A stretch of DNA of 64,000 bases from Ptiloglossa arizonensis. Lineage: Eukaryota; Arthropoda; Insecta; Hymenoptera; Colletidae. The stretch covers positions 9,214,811-9,278,810 of the forward strand of contig NC_135058.1 of NCBI RefSeq assembly GCF_051014685.1. The letters run 5' to 3'. A model generated the notes under the pieces. The model was not told where the DNA came from. It made no database searches and was given only the letters and a program-made list of their open reading frames with translations. The position numbers and the translations under genes are program-made. This document shows, one piece after another, positions 25,293 to 37,942 of the stretch (positions are counted from its first letter, which is position 1; every line of letters begins with the position of its first letter).

Positions 25293-27955
25293 CTGCAAAC
25301 CATCGAGGAAGAAGGTTTTGAAAATTTATTCGGCGATTTTTCGATACCGTGAGGGACTACTTAAGGCATCGACGATCGGAGATGCTGAGAATCGTCTTTG
25401 ATTTTTTTTTTATGATTAGCCTTTTGGAGACGAGACAGGTGTTTAGTTTTTGAATAGTTGGGAACGGGAGATGACGAGAGAGGTGTTTAGTTTTTGAATA
25501 GTTGGGAACGGGAGATCACGAAAGAGGTTTTTAATTTTGGACAAGTTGGCAATAGGAGACGTCTAGAGAAGTCTTTGGTTTTTGAACTATTAGCTTTGTG
25601 GAGATGTCGAAAGAGGTCTTTCGTTTTTGAACTATTAGCCTTTTGGAGAGGTCCAGAAAAGTTGGCAATAGGAGACGTCGAAAGTGGTCTTTAGTTTTTG
25701 AAAAGTTGGGAATGGGAAACGACGAAAGAGGTTTTTAATTTTGGAAAAGTTGGCAATAGGAGACGTCTAGAGAAGTCTTTGGTTTTTGAACTATTAGCCT
25801 TCTGGAGACGTTGAAAGAGGTCTTTAGTTCTCGAAAAGTTGGCAGCAGAAGAGGTCGAAAGAAGTCTTTCGTTTTTAAAAGATTAACGATTGAAAACCCA
25901 ATCGCTTTTTTCACCGTTACTCTGCGGGCTATGAAAGAAGATTTTGAAAATTTATTTACTGGTTGTACGATACCGTAAGGCAACATCCTAACCGTCCATA
26001 TGTTAAAATCAAGAGAAACGAGTAAAAAATATGTACAGAGAGTACCAAAATAAAACTGACAAACTTTGTCGACAAATTTGAGAAATGATCTTCGACAATA
26101 AGTGTCATATACACTGTGAGTTGATTCGTTTTTGTTCTCTATATATAGAAGATAAAACGATACAAACCACTAATCGAGTGCACTCGAGCTACTAAACTTT
26201 TGGGCATTAATTATTTATTCGAAACTACGTGAAGTTGTTTTGATACAGATTCGCAACAAATTGTTCAACATTCCCATTTCGTGTCTCTATGCCCGCAAAT
26301 AGACGTGTTTCCATTGACCCCATTCATCGAATACTGTTGCAAAATTGTTGTCAATACCAACACCAACATCCTCCGATGTTTGCTGTCAATTGCTATTCGA
26401 TTTAAATACACCCTCAAAGTTTCGCTCTTATCGATGGAAAATATCGAATATCTGCATCTAATCGAGTATCAACTCGTATCGATATTTCTGTCCGTATCTC
26501 GAAAACGAACACGAATCGATCCACAATGCGTGCAACAATTATTCCACGGAACGATCTCACGAATATTTCGACAAAGTTTCTCAATCTCGTTTCGCGACAC
26601 CCTGTACGTTCAACAGGAGACACTAACAAACACTATCGGACGAAGTAGGACAAAAGCCAAGGAACAGATGTTGCGATACAGTAATATAACCTAATTAGAG
26701 TAACTGGTATTAATAACGGACATTCTAAAAGAATCGTACGGTGTATCGAACCGTTAATATACAAGGTGTCCCTGAAAAAGATAGTCTTCTCAAGGGACGG
26801 TGTGTTTAGTCTTCTCAGGCTACGAACATTGTGTCGAAAACGCGTAATTAACGAGATAAATGCTGTCGAGAGATATTGCGAAAGGTATCGATGTCCAAAG
26901 TAATTTTAGCCGATGGATCGATGAAAGACACTATTCTGTGGTAACTGGGAGCAACAATATCACTCCGTGTACGTTACAGGAGACGCGTCGGTCGCTATTG
27001 CGGCGAGTTGACCTCTGTGCGTGTGAAAATGGTAGCCACTTTGAAAATTTATTACAAGTAATTCGTGTCAGTGACGTTAGACATCGATATCCCTTGTAAT
27101 ATCTTCGATAGAGATTGATCTCACGGATCGTACGTTTTCGATACAATGTTTACAAGATACGTTAGGTTCTCAACTATTCGAGGGGTAGTGGATTAAAAAA
27201 TATCCCAGTTTTTTTAATACTCCGATAGGCAGGGATATTTTTTAATTCAACACGAGAGATTCAAGTAACGCAAGTTGCACGGTGGAATTGTTAATATTTC
27301 CGATTGTAATATGTCTTTTTAATTTTGGTCTTTTCAATTCGGATTAACTGTCTAACCGATTAACGATGTTACGTGTACCAAATGGTATACGACGGTTCGT
27401 TAATATATATTGAAGTAATAAATGCGTAAAAATTTGCATAGAAAAAAGACACCGAAATCTTTTACATTATTTACACCGGTCAGAGGTACAGAATCGGCGA
27501 CCAACAGTCATTTGTATTAATAAATTTCATTCCTCGACATAGGAGGAGATCGAATTAAAGATTTTCGATAAAATTATCGAAAGATTCCTCGAACGAATGG
27601 TGTCTGTCGTCTTTGACGAGTATTGGGAATCGTTCTTAAAATTTTAAATCTTCCAATCGAATTCACCGATTCCGATATTGTTTAACAGTCGAGGAAACAA
27701 AGATCTGTTCGAAGAGTACACTTTCTTACCTCGGTTAAATACCGGTGAGGCCGATCGGCGTTATCTTACTTAAAATTTCAGACACGTTTCAACGTTACAC
27801 CGAGTGATCCGCGTTTATACGAGCGATGTAACGATAATGAACGTTATCGTCGTTCCGTGGTGATTATCAAAATAAAAGGACGCGTACCCGTCCGAGCAAC
27901 AAACGTCCACAGGTGAACGCGAAGCGGAACACGAAGCGTACAGGGTTATACTTAC
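25293..27955 (-). other. gro: groucho intron (2663 bp)
   Basis: Donor GTAAGT, acceptor TTTGCAG. It contains the 25425-25880 array near the acceptor side. Sequences ACACCCTGTAC (26599) and ACAAGGTGTCC (26761) resemble the ends of common insect miniature elements. A 137-codon frame at 26281-26694 shows no family. Confidence 0.8.
25425..25880. repeat. degenerate tandem array, ~44-50 bp unit
   Basis: Repeated blocks GTTTAGTTTTTGAATAGTTG, GGAACGGGAGA, GTTGGCAATAGGAGACGTC and GAAAGAGGTCTTT alternate about ten times; for example, GTTTAGTTTTTGAATAG occurs at 25441 and 25485. Copies differ by substitutions and swaps. Confidence 0.85.
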
Positions 27956-28099
27956 GTGACCGATGTCTTTATCCTGCTCCTTTTTCATTTTCTTGATGTG
28001 CATGGGATGGTCATGGTGATTCTGAGAATGATGGGAATGGTGCGTCTCCTGCGGTGTTCGTGGACGACTGTATTTATCGCCAGGCGATATCGAGCTTCT
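27956..28099 (-). CDS. gro: groucho exon: CcN region (basic NLS-like, phosphosites)
   Basis: Forty-eight codons, phase 0 at both ends, beginning RSSISPGDKYSRPRTPQET and ending KKEQDKDIGH. It corresponds to the CcN motif, which in the family combines CDK (SP/TP) and CK2 sites with a nuclear localisation signal. Visible here are SPGDKY, a TPQE site, a His-rich run (HHSHHSQNHHDH) and a basic cluster HIKKMKKEQ. The classical KRRK-type signal of fly and vertebrate proteins is replaced by KKMKK. The CK2-like SDGEKSDQD lies just across the next junction. The acceptor is GTTACAG and the donor GTAAGT. A large GAGTGA-type array begins about 100 bp upstream of the acceptor. Confidence 0.93.
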
Positions 28100-28199
28100 C
28101 TGTAACGTGACGAAAATTACGCGTTGCGGCGATGTTCTCGCACGCGTCTTCGGAATGCCGGAGATCGCGACAGATAGCAGAGAGCGAGAGACAGACGCA

Positions 28200-29070
28200 G
28201 ACGGATTAACAGAGAGAAAGTGAGAGAACGAGTAGCGAGTGAGTAAACGAGTAAGTTGGCAAGCGAACTGGTGTGAGCGACGGAGTGAAAGAGTAAGCGA
28301 GAGATCGAGTGGATGAATAGGAGATCGAGTGAGAGGAATGAGTAGTAAATGAATGAGTGAGCGAATGAGTAGTGAGTAAGTAATGAGCGAGTGAGTGAAT
28401 AAGTAGTAAGGGAATAAGTGAGTGAATGAGAGAGTAGTGAGTGAGTGAGCAAGTAATGAGCGAGTGAGTGAATAAGTAATAAGGGAATAAGTGAGTGAAT
28501 AAGTAGTAAGGGAATAAGTGAGTGAATGAGAGAGTAGTGAGTGAGTGAGTAAGTAACGAGCAAGTGAGTGAATAAGTAGTAAGGGAATATGTGGGTGAAT
28601 AAGTAGTAAGGGAATAAGTGAGTGAATGAGAGAGTAGTTAGCGAAGAATGAGTAAGCGAATGGGAGAGTAGTTAGCGAGGAATGAGTGAACGAATGGAAG
28701 AGTAGTTAGTGAGGAATGAGTGAGCAAATGAGAGAATAGATAGCGAGGAATGAGTGAGCACATGAAAGAGTAGTTAGCGAAGAATGAGTGAATGAATGAG
28801 AGAGTAGTCATCGAGGAATAAGTGAGAGAGTAGAATAAGTTAGTGAGCGAACGAGTGAGAAGGTAGTTAGCGAGCGAAAGAGTGAGTGAATAAGTAGGTG
28901 AGTGTGAGTGAGTAAGCAGGTGAGTGTAAGTGAGTAAGCAGGTGAGTGTGAGTGAGTAACTAGCCGATTGTAGCGATTGTATGCGAGTGAGTGAGCGAAC
29001 GAGTGAGTAAACGAGTGAATGCGAGTGAGTCAGAGAGAGAGAAACGTGAGCGAGTAAATGTACGGGCAAG
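28200..29070. repeat. GAGTGAGTGAATAAGTAGTAAGG-type minisatellite
   Basis: About 870 bp of interleaved GAGTGAGTGAATAAGTA, GTAAGGGAATAAGTGAGT, GAATGAGAGAGTAGT and GCGAGGAATGAGTGAGC units. It is purine/T on the plus strand and so pyrimidine-rich on the groucho transcript, where long Leu/Ser/Thr frames (LTHSL, YSLT) are a by-product. It begins about 100 bp from the 3' splice site of the CcN exon. Confidence 0.92.
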
Positions 29071-32000
29071 TTGAGAGAGGAGCGGGGAGAAAGAGAGAGA
29101 GAGAGAAAGTTTCGATCGTATCGGGGAGGGTAGAAACCACAGAGGAAAATATGTCTCGCTGTCCCGACACGACACGTTCAAACGGGTTTTTTTGATTTAC
29201 ACGAACGATTAAACGACGCTCGTGGTGCGCGCGCGCAACCCGACGAAGAAGCAACGTGTCGACTACGATACCCGACGAAGACACCGGTTGTACGGACAGA
29301 AGTACCATGAATATACGTTTACACCGAGTCGTGGGGTGGCGGGTTGGGGTGGGGAGAGGGTAGGGTAGGTGGGCCGTTAATCTCTAGTTAAATAACAGAC
29401 AACCGGCGTGGACTGGAACAACGGATTACCCACCGGTTTCCTGCGGTCCGATCAACGTGACAAAACCGTAATTACCTGCGTCGACGATTATTATCAATTG
29501 TCACGCGAGCGCGTTTCGCGATAATCGATTTCGAATTCGCCGCGCCGCGCCGCACCAACCGGACGCCCCGTTTCAAAGGCATCGAAACGTAATTTTCAAC
29601 GCTTCGCGTTCTTGAATAAAACATCTCCAACATCGCGCACGAACGGCCCGTAATGGTTTCGAAACACGGAATAACGATTCTCGCAACCACCTCCTACCTC
29701 GCCAACCACCCGCCCCATTGACGTTTGAATAAAGGTTTTCAATTCTCTCTTATCTATCCCGCGAAGAAAAAGAAGAACGAAAAAAAGAAAAATACGTTTC
29801 ATAGCTGTTCGCGGAAAATTTCATATTACCGGTCGACCAAGGAAATTCCACGATTTATCCAATTTGTTTCGCGTTTCGTTCGATGCTACCTACCATTTCG
29901 AAAGAGAAAATTCGCTTTAAAAGGCGCACGAGTTGTACATAGTTACTCGTGGATTACACTCTTACAACAGTGTTTCGTTCGAAAAGAACCGTACGTTTGT
30001 CATCGATCCCGTTTAATGCGAATAACAGTCCACCGTAGTGGTTATTTTACCGATCGAAGTTGCGAATTCTTTTTACCGGGCGTCGCGTGCGGAACACACA
30101 CGGTCGTAGCGCGATCGCGCGCTCGACGAACGCCGATGGGCGTTCATCGTACAGCGTGAATCGATGAAACGTCGTGTGTTTCGAAAATAGGTGTGGACAC
30201 GTTCCGATACGGATTTTCCGGTTCGCGGGAGTAAAGTGAACTTGTCTTCGAAAATTGTAACTGATCGAGATACGAAAAGTTTTCATATTATATTACCCAC
30301 GTTACGCTTCGGGGTAACAGAGTGAAAAGTACCGAGCTGTACAAATTTGCCACATCTAATATACTCGTCCAATAAATGATCGTCCCTATCGTCGTTTAGA
30401 ATCGTTTTCAAGGAACGATAAAACATCTCGATCGAGGAACGGTAACTGAACCACGATCCGAAAAAGTGGTGACACCGAAGCGCCATCTTCGTCGTATAAA
30501 ACTTCATGTTTCGAAAAAGGGATGTTCTCGCCTCGGTCTACGCCAATGGCACTTTCACGCGGGACAACCGGACGCAAGCTCAGAGGCGAAAATTCATTTC
30601 TCTCTCCTCGTCAGTGACTGATTCCACGCGCGCAATTCCGTACGACTTGACGCGATATCGGCAACGAAAGGATTAAAATAATTTGTTCACCGTACGGGAA
30701 CGCGTACGCGGCCCGTTGCTCCAAATGGCGACGGAATCGGTATTTTTCTGTTGGCGCGCGCGGCCGGCACGCGTCGCGTCGTCCCCGCGCAACCATCGTT
30801 CGATTCGTAACGGAACGTAAATGAAATCGGGCAGCGAACGGCGAAGCATCGTTGGTTCGGCGCGCGTGTACGCGTTAGGGTCGCCGGAGGTACGGAGGGG
30901 AGAGGGACGAGAGCGGCCCGGGGCGGCTACGAATACCGTGCACGGAGCAGAGAAAGAGAATTAAAGGAAGCGCGATACCGGGAGGCGCGGGGAAGGAGGG
31001 CAGAGACATAGGGGTTGGGGGGACGGAGTAGAGAGCAGAGAGAAGGAAGGTAGAAAAAAAAATGACGAGAAAAGGAATGGAAGGAAGATGCTTTGGGAAG
31101 AGGTTGATAATGATTATAGAGTCGGCGCAGCGCGGTAGAGAACGGGTCGAAGGGACACGCACACATGCTCCGAGTGGGAGAGAACCAGGGACGAGGCGAA
31201 CCGAGGAAACTGCCCGAGGATCGCTCGAATAAGGAGAGAGGAAAATAGAATGGCGAGAGGCAGAATGAGAGGGCGTCGATGGGCGTTTCGCGGTCCCGCG
31301 ATGATTACAGGCTCGGCAAACCTATAATACACGCTGGCTATCTCCCCTTTCCCTCCTTCTTTATTGCTGCTCCGCGCGCTCTTTCCATTATTTTTTTTTT
31401 CTCTCTTCTCGTCCCCCTCCCCTCCCCGCCGCGCGGGAACCCTCGTTCACCGTCTCACTCCGGTCCGTTTCTCTCCTTTGCAGGCCGCGCGAGCCCCTTC
31501 GCGAGAGAAGGTCGTTACTTGCATTTTCTACGGACGAAACCGTGCAGCGGCGCGTCTACCCCTCGGCTACGAAGCCGAAAAGAAAAGTTTCTGGACGGTC
31601 GGTGGATCGTGGACTTTATTCCCCCCCTGTAGCCCGATACAATCGAGCCTAGTATTCGTCTGTAATTACTTTCGTAACTTTAATGTTATCCGCTCGGCTC
31701 TCGCTCGGGTATCGCTTCTATCCCCGCGGGAATATTCGAGGTGTTCTTCGGATCGGTTCGACCGACCGTGGCGGTGGTGGGGATGAGCTTTTGTTTCGCG
31801 TAACCACGAACGTGGCGCGCTTGATCGACGCCGGGTTGAAAAGTGATCCGGTGTCAGTGGTGGGGGAAGGAGGATCCGGGCGTAGAAACTCGTGGACCGT
31901 TTACATCGCGATATTTCGACGCCAGTTCCCGAATACTTCGCCGGACGATAACGAGGGCTCCAAGGCTGGCGGTAATTGCGAGAGAGCGTCGAGTATATTG

Positions 32001-33720
32001 GGCGCGTAACAGACCGCGAAGATCATCCTCACCGAGAGTGGAATCGTGTTACGATTGCGAGAGGGAACCAACGGTTATCGATACCGCGGTAACACCGAAC
32101 TACGGTTCTTCCTCGAGACACCCAGAGACCGATCGTACAACATTTTTCATCGCGTCGATCGATTCTCCTCACGCGCGTGCGTACGTGCGTACGAAATTTG
32201 CGAAATTTTCTATCCGGCTAAAATTTCGAGCAACGAATAAAAGATAAACAACTCTCCGTTCGTTACTTGTTGAACAAAAATTTGAATCTGGATTATGGAG
32301 TGAAATATTCCCCGACGAACGGATGAAAATTTAACCGTTCAATCGAATAAACGCGACGCGAACGAATCGTTATTTTTTATTCGAATCAAATTTTTCCCGT
32401 GTTGACGCAGACATTACCGATTTATCGAGAAATAATTTATAGTGCGCCCGCGCTCGACGGTACGTTAACCGACGCAGTATTATGATAAAACTGGTGCACG
32501 TAACTCGTAATAATAATATCGATTAAACGTCGAACACGACGTCCGACATCTTTTCGGTTGTACGCAGCGATACGAACATCGTTTCAATTTCAATTACAAA
32601 AAGAAAAAAAGAACTTTCACGGTACGTTTCGCGCTTTTATTTGCATTTAGTATTATCGAAGACCACGGTTACCTACGTTCTACTCTTGTTTTTCATCCGT
32701 TTTACGCACAAGGGGAAAATATTGCGAGAAACGGCCCCAGCGAAAAAATTAATAACACCGGGAATATTTCTACAAGCACACTTTTACATATTACACCGCG
32801 TTGTCTTTGACGGAATAAAATACAAACCAAAAATTAAAAGAACCCCGAAAAAGCGAGTATGCAAACCTTACCGATGCAAACGTGTCGTTAAAACGAAACG
32901 AACGTACACCCTGAATCAAATCTACAAAAATATCAACAACCATTCGTTCGATCTACAATTCTAGATACCGTTAGGTCGAAGAGGACAAGATACCGCGAAT
33001 ACTTTGGTTAAACGTTGGGCCGAGGGACCGTGACACGAGGTATCGAGGAACATCGATCGAGGATCGTTTACTCGGCGTCGAAGTGTTCGAATTCCAACGA
33101 ATCGCGCGGGCGTTCTACGGTAAGCCGAGGAGCGGACCAGAACGTGTAAAGAAAAGTCGGTTGGGTACGCGGGACCACACCGTTACCGTTCCCGGTACCG
33201 GTTAGGTTTTTTTCCCCAGCCACCCGCCCTCTTTCCCTCTTTCCCTCTTTCCCTCTTTCCCTCTTTCCCGTCCGCCACTTTATACCTCTTCTAGCGTCCG
33301 TCGAAAACATAATTGCACGTACAGTACGTACTCGTGGGCGAAGTACGGTTAAAGCACTCGTTGTACCCTTCACGCGCACGGAAAGTTACACGCGTGTAAC
33401 GTACCTGTAATACACGGGGTCACGTCGCGAGTACTCGTGTCGTCGAGTACGTTGTACCGTACACGTTAAGTTGCGTACCGCCGGCACGGTGTACACGGTG
33501 CAACCGGGATTAGGAACAGTCGTTGAAAGTGCATAATTTAAAGCATCGTGAGCGCGCGGTGGCGGTGTACGGTGGGTGGACCGGGTGGTGGGGGGAAAAA
33601 ATAATTGTACGAGAAACGAAAAACGACGGTGGGGGACAGTGACGCGTTTCGAATTGTTTTCAACCAAGAGGAGAGACCAATGGTCTTCGTTTCTTCGTTA
33701 GTCGCGGTAAATCGGTAACA

Positions 33721-33723
33721 GAG

Positions 33724-33761
<38 letters not shown>
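33721..33761. repeat. GATA then GA microsatellite
   Basis: Six GATA units run directly into about ten GA units. Confidence 0.9.
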
Positions 33762-35152
33762 TTAGAGTGCACGTGTGTGCATCGAAATAATTTTAATCGC
33801 CGCGAACGCGGAGCGGGTAATTTTTGCCGTTCGTTCGTTCGTTCGGCGCGATTGGATTATTTATCTACGTCATTAAATCCTTCAAAATCCCCCGACGGAA
33901 GCAGCACCGAAACGGATAAACGGGGAAAAAATGCCCATCCACGTTTATTTGTTTATTCGTGCCGATAGATTGCACGTTTGAACTTCAACGGATAATCCGA
34001 TTGTTAACTCGACATTTCGATAAATGATTTGTCTGCGTTTCAGCGGAGAAATATTTACCGGAACGCAAAATACGGGGGCCATAAATCTCGGTGCATATTA
34101 TTGTTTCATCCGTGATAAAACAGCGCCGCGCTGACATAATTTCATTTGCGCAGTAAACCTTAATTACGACACGCGAAAAATAAAGCGCGTCTCTCGCTCT
34201 CTCTCTCTTTCGTCGGTGTTCCTCTCTCCCCACCGGTGTCTCGTGATGTTCGAAAAACATCGTCTCCCCCCCTTCGACGTCGTTTTGATAATTTAATCCG
34301 TACGTTTAATCCGGCGCCGATTCGCGTCCACACCTCGAAGGAGCAACGCGTTCGAAAGAGGATGAGAGAGGGGAAAATAAAAAAGAAAGAAGACAGAAAC
34401 AAAGAAGTGGGGGAAAGAAAGAATAACAAACTGAATAGATACAACGCCTGTTAATGTTTCGAGGTACGGTAGCTACACGTATGAAACGATGCAAAACAAT
34501 TAAAAGAAAAAAATAGATATTTCATTACAAGACGGATTAATTAACTGTCTCACCGCGCAATCTGCACAGTGTTGTTATAATTTTTCACGGCGAGTTGAAC
34601 AAATGGGTATTGACCCTTTGTACTCGAGAGACGACCCTCGGTCGCCCCTTAATTCGGTGTTCTTTTTCGATCGTAATCATAATCTTCGTATCTTGGAATT
34701 CAAATTGGAATTTAAATATTACACTCGTGCAAGACGAGTAAACACTTGTAGGTAGAGTATTAAAATAAAAATGTTCCATTCCGGAGGAATTTTACGATTT
34801 AGAGAATTTTATCGAGGCACCGGTTTCTGGTAGCAAAAAAGAAGAGTTTCGAGTGCAAAGGGTTAAAAAGGTAGGACACTTCGTAACCGTGCGATTCGAA
34901 CACCGAATCCCTGCAATCCCCCGGAGAAATTCGTTTCTAATTCGAAATTCCTAGGTACAGATCTCTATCGTCTCATCCCCCGCCCCCAATCTCTAACCGA
35001 AAATAAACGCGCGAGAGAGAGAGAGGGAATCGTGGAAAAAAAAGAAAAATATAGAACGAAGAGAGAAAGAGAGAGAGAGAGAAAGAGAGAGAATAAAATG
35101 ACCAAATGAAAAAAAGAGAAAAAAAGAAAGAGAACGAAATATTTCTACTCAC

Positions 35153-35178
35153 GTGTCTCTCCTCGGTCGAGCTGAGAC
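35153..35178 (-). CDS. gro: groucho 26-nt microexon (GP/CcN junction)
   Basis: This very short exon is called because it is needed to keep phase. The upstream exon ends in phase 1 and the downstream CcN exon starts in phase 0. GT plus eight codons supplies exactly the missing 26 nt and reads LSSTEERH after a shared Gly. The downstream residues are RSSISPGDKY, like the short STEDR/ERLRNS-type segment before the SP phosphorylation sites in other Groucho proteins. Its acceptor is GTTACAG with an upstream pyrimidine run (TTTGTCTCGTTACAG on the transcript strand) and its donor is GTGAGTAG. Skipping it would frameshift the protein. Confidence 0.85.
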
Positions 35179-36177
35179 CTGTAACGAGACAAATGCAAAC
35201 AATCGTCAGTCAAAAAGCCGTGCGGAACGTTTCCAACGGGTGGAATGATTTTCATGCACCACGGTCTCGGCGTGTCGAAGAACGGGCGAGGGGTAGGGAC
35301 CGCGGTGGTGCGAGAGGGGGCGGCGAGAGAGAATTTAAAAAAAAAAAAGAAGGAAAATCGAGAAAAAAAAAACGAGAGAAAAAAAATCGTCAAAATCCCG
35401 ACGACCACCGCGCGCCACCGATAAAATGTTAATAACGTGCCCATAAAAGGGAGGAGATACAGGAACGAGAGAGGTCAACGGGGAAAGGGGTACGCGTATA
35501 CATACATACACACATATATATATATAATATATATGTACACGCGTGTACGTATGCGTGGGGGTGTAGGGGGTGGCGGTGCGGATAGGTGGTCGAGGGGGCG
35601 ACCGGCGCCCGTATAAATGATCTTCATGCATATTTATGCGCTTTTCGCTCAAAACCGCCGGTGTCCGCTAACAGGGTGACGCAAACACGCTTCCCACCCC
35701 CTCCCTCCGTCCCTCCCACCCTAGCCCACCCCTACGTCGAAAGCGGATACCCGAAAAGCGCTTTGAAAATTTCCAGCCGAGCGAGCCGAGCCGAGCGAGC
35801 CGAGCCGAGCCGCACGCTCTCTCCCGCGTCACGTCGGCTACATATTTTTTTTCCCATCCCCCACCCACCCATCCATCCACCCACCCAACTACCCCCACTC
35901 CGGTGCACCGAACGTTTCGACCGGCCCGCGGTTCGGTGGTCCCCGCCATCCCAGTTTTCGGTGGCCGCGCAGCGCCTCTTCTCTCGGTTGGTCGACTCGT
36001 GCTCTTTTTTTCTTTTTTCTTTTTTTTTTTTTTCCCACCGCCACCCTACCGCCCCGTTCCTATGAGGAGGGGGCAGTGCGCGCGGGTATCGTGAAAGCGG
36101 GATCAAACGGATGACGGTGACAAAAAGAGAAAAATCCGCTCCGATGGTCCCGACCGTTTCGCGACGCCCGGCTCGTT

Positions 36178-36188
36178 CTCTCTTTCTC

Positions 36189-36231
<43 letters not shown>
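36178..36231. repeat. CT microsatellite
   Basis: TCTCTTTCTC units passing into an uninterrupted CT run. Confidence 0.9.
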
Positions 36232-36232
<1 letters not shown>

Positions 36233-36653
36233 GCGAGATTCGTTATATCGCGGCGAGAGGGAGCTAGGGCGAGGAGAAGGGAGCTGAAGCGAGGGTGTGT
36301 GGAGGGGGCAGGACGCAGCACTCGAACGTGACCAAAGGCCGGAATTTCGTTAATTTCTTTTCCCGCCGCGTTGCCCACAGTGGTGGCAATTAAAATCGTG
36401 TGAAAGGGCGAAAGGTATGCGTATAACGAGTATTCCGGGGTTTAACGATTCCCGCGGAACGGGCGCAGGAGGAATTCGATCGTGAAAGGGAGGAGGAGGA
36501 GGACGAGGACGAGGACGAGGAGATGGTGGATAAGGGAAGGGGCACACGGTTTCATCCCCCTTCGAGAGGGAGGGTGATTTTGCGGTTTTTCCGAACGGTC
36601 GAACGGAATGGAGGATACGACAACACACGCTCACCGCCGAAAGAAGCGTGGAA

Positions 36654-36901
36654 ATTAACCGGTGGTAATCGTGAATTATAATTGGCTGATTTTCAACGCC
36701 ATTCGATCTTTTTCCGACGATGAACGACAACGAACGATGGAGGTACGCGAGCATCAACACCCGAACGCGACTACGCTCCCCGGATTCTTGTACCTGCGAT
36801 TAATCCTTCGACGCGCGCCCTTCTAGGCAAAAGAAACGTACAAATTTACCGGTGGTAATCGTGAATTAAAATTGACTGATTTTCAACGCGATTCTCGTAA
36901 A
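36654..36901. repeat. direct repeat, ~57 bp copies 190 bp apart
   Basis: ACCGGTGGTAATCGTGAATT, AAATTG(G)CTGATTTTCAACG and CGATTC occur at about 36658-36712 and 36849-36895 with few differences. Confidence 0.85.
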
Positions 36902-37942
36902 AAAGAGTCGAACCATCTCTATAAAAATGGAAACTTCTCCACGGTGTCAAGGGATCGGTCAAGGAATTCGTCGAAGACGTACGAAAACCATCTTTCTGGA
37001 CCGTACTACGAGGAGCTGGAAAGAAGTCACCTGTCAAAAATTACAAATGGTATTGGCTCAATTTTAATCTGTCTTCGATGATCTGCGACTGAGCAGAAAT
37101 TCATCGACGCTATCTACATCCTCGTTCAACGTTGCATAGTGTTTCTAACGTTACTATAGATTTCAGTGACACTACGTTCCTTTTAATCCAGATGACATCT
37201 TTTCAGCTGCCCATAGTAGTAAGTCGTTGACTAAGTTCTGCGGATCGCTCGTTGATCGTGCTAAACGACATCCAACTTCCATCTTTTGCCGATTTTCTTT
37301 CGTTTCTCGAAAATTGGCTATTTGGTTATAGTCGAACGTACCGATAAAGTTTAATTCTCTAACGAAAAAGGTTTTTTTATCTCGATTCAAAACGAATCCG
37401 TAACGTCAAAGGGAACGAAAGTTATCGCGTAGCACGATACTGCTACGCTGCATATCGCTAAAGCTACTCCACACGCGATAACAAAGTTAGGATGGGAAGT
37501 CCTCGTCCTGTCTACTTTCCGGACGCTGCACCTTTGAACTATCATCGGTGTAAATCGATGGAACACGGTTCGAAGGAACAACACTTCAAAAATCACCAAG
37601 TGAAAAAATAACAGATCGACGATCATTTCTCATCGTAACGTTACTTAACGGTTCACCCCGCATTAGAGTTCGTTCCTTGTGAGCGCTTTAACACTTCGAG
37701 AGGTGAATACTTCCGGTACGGAAGCAATCCGCGTGAACGATGGAATATATTTTTGCGCGTGTCGACTCTGTCGTGGTTTAAGTTACGACAGGTAGGTTAA
37801 GTTAAGTTACAACAAGTTAAGGTACGACTGAGTTACAATTGTAATTCTTTTACGCCATATTGAACAACACGAGAAAGCTATTTTCGAACATATCGTGGAC
37901 GATCAAATTATTACGGACACTTGCGTAACAAAATATCAACGA

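Larger units (their letters stand above)
28100..35152 (-). other. gro: groucho intron (7053 bp)
   Basis: Donor GTGAGT (35152), acceptor GTTACAG (28100). It contains the GAGTGA array (28200-29070), a purine-rich stretch (30890-31115) followed by a pyrimidine-rich one (31340-31440), five copies of CTCTTTCC at 33228-33268, a GATA/GA microsatellite at 33721-33761 and GA-rich runs at 35010-35095. A 107-codon plus-strand frame at 32641-32964 with a Lys/Arg-rich end has no recognisable family. Confidence 0.8.

Noticed and set aside
26281..26694. 137-codon plus-strand frame
   Set aside because: No recognisable domain or composition signal; ends inside DNA with a miniature-element-like ACACCCTGTAC motif.
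28117..29069. Long minus-strand Leu/Ser/Thr/Tyr-rich frames
   Set aside because: Translation of a GAGTGA-type minisatellite; low complexity, and no coding signal.
32641..32964. 107-codon plus-strand frame with basic C-terminal half
   Set aside because: AT-rich intron, no family recognised, start context poor, strand opposite to the host gene; kept only as a note in the intron entry.
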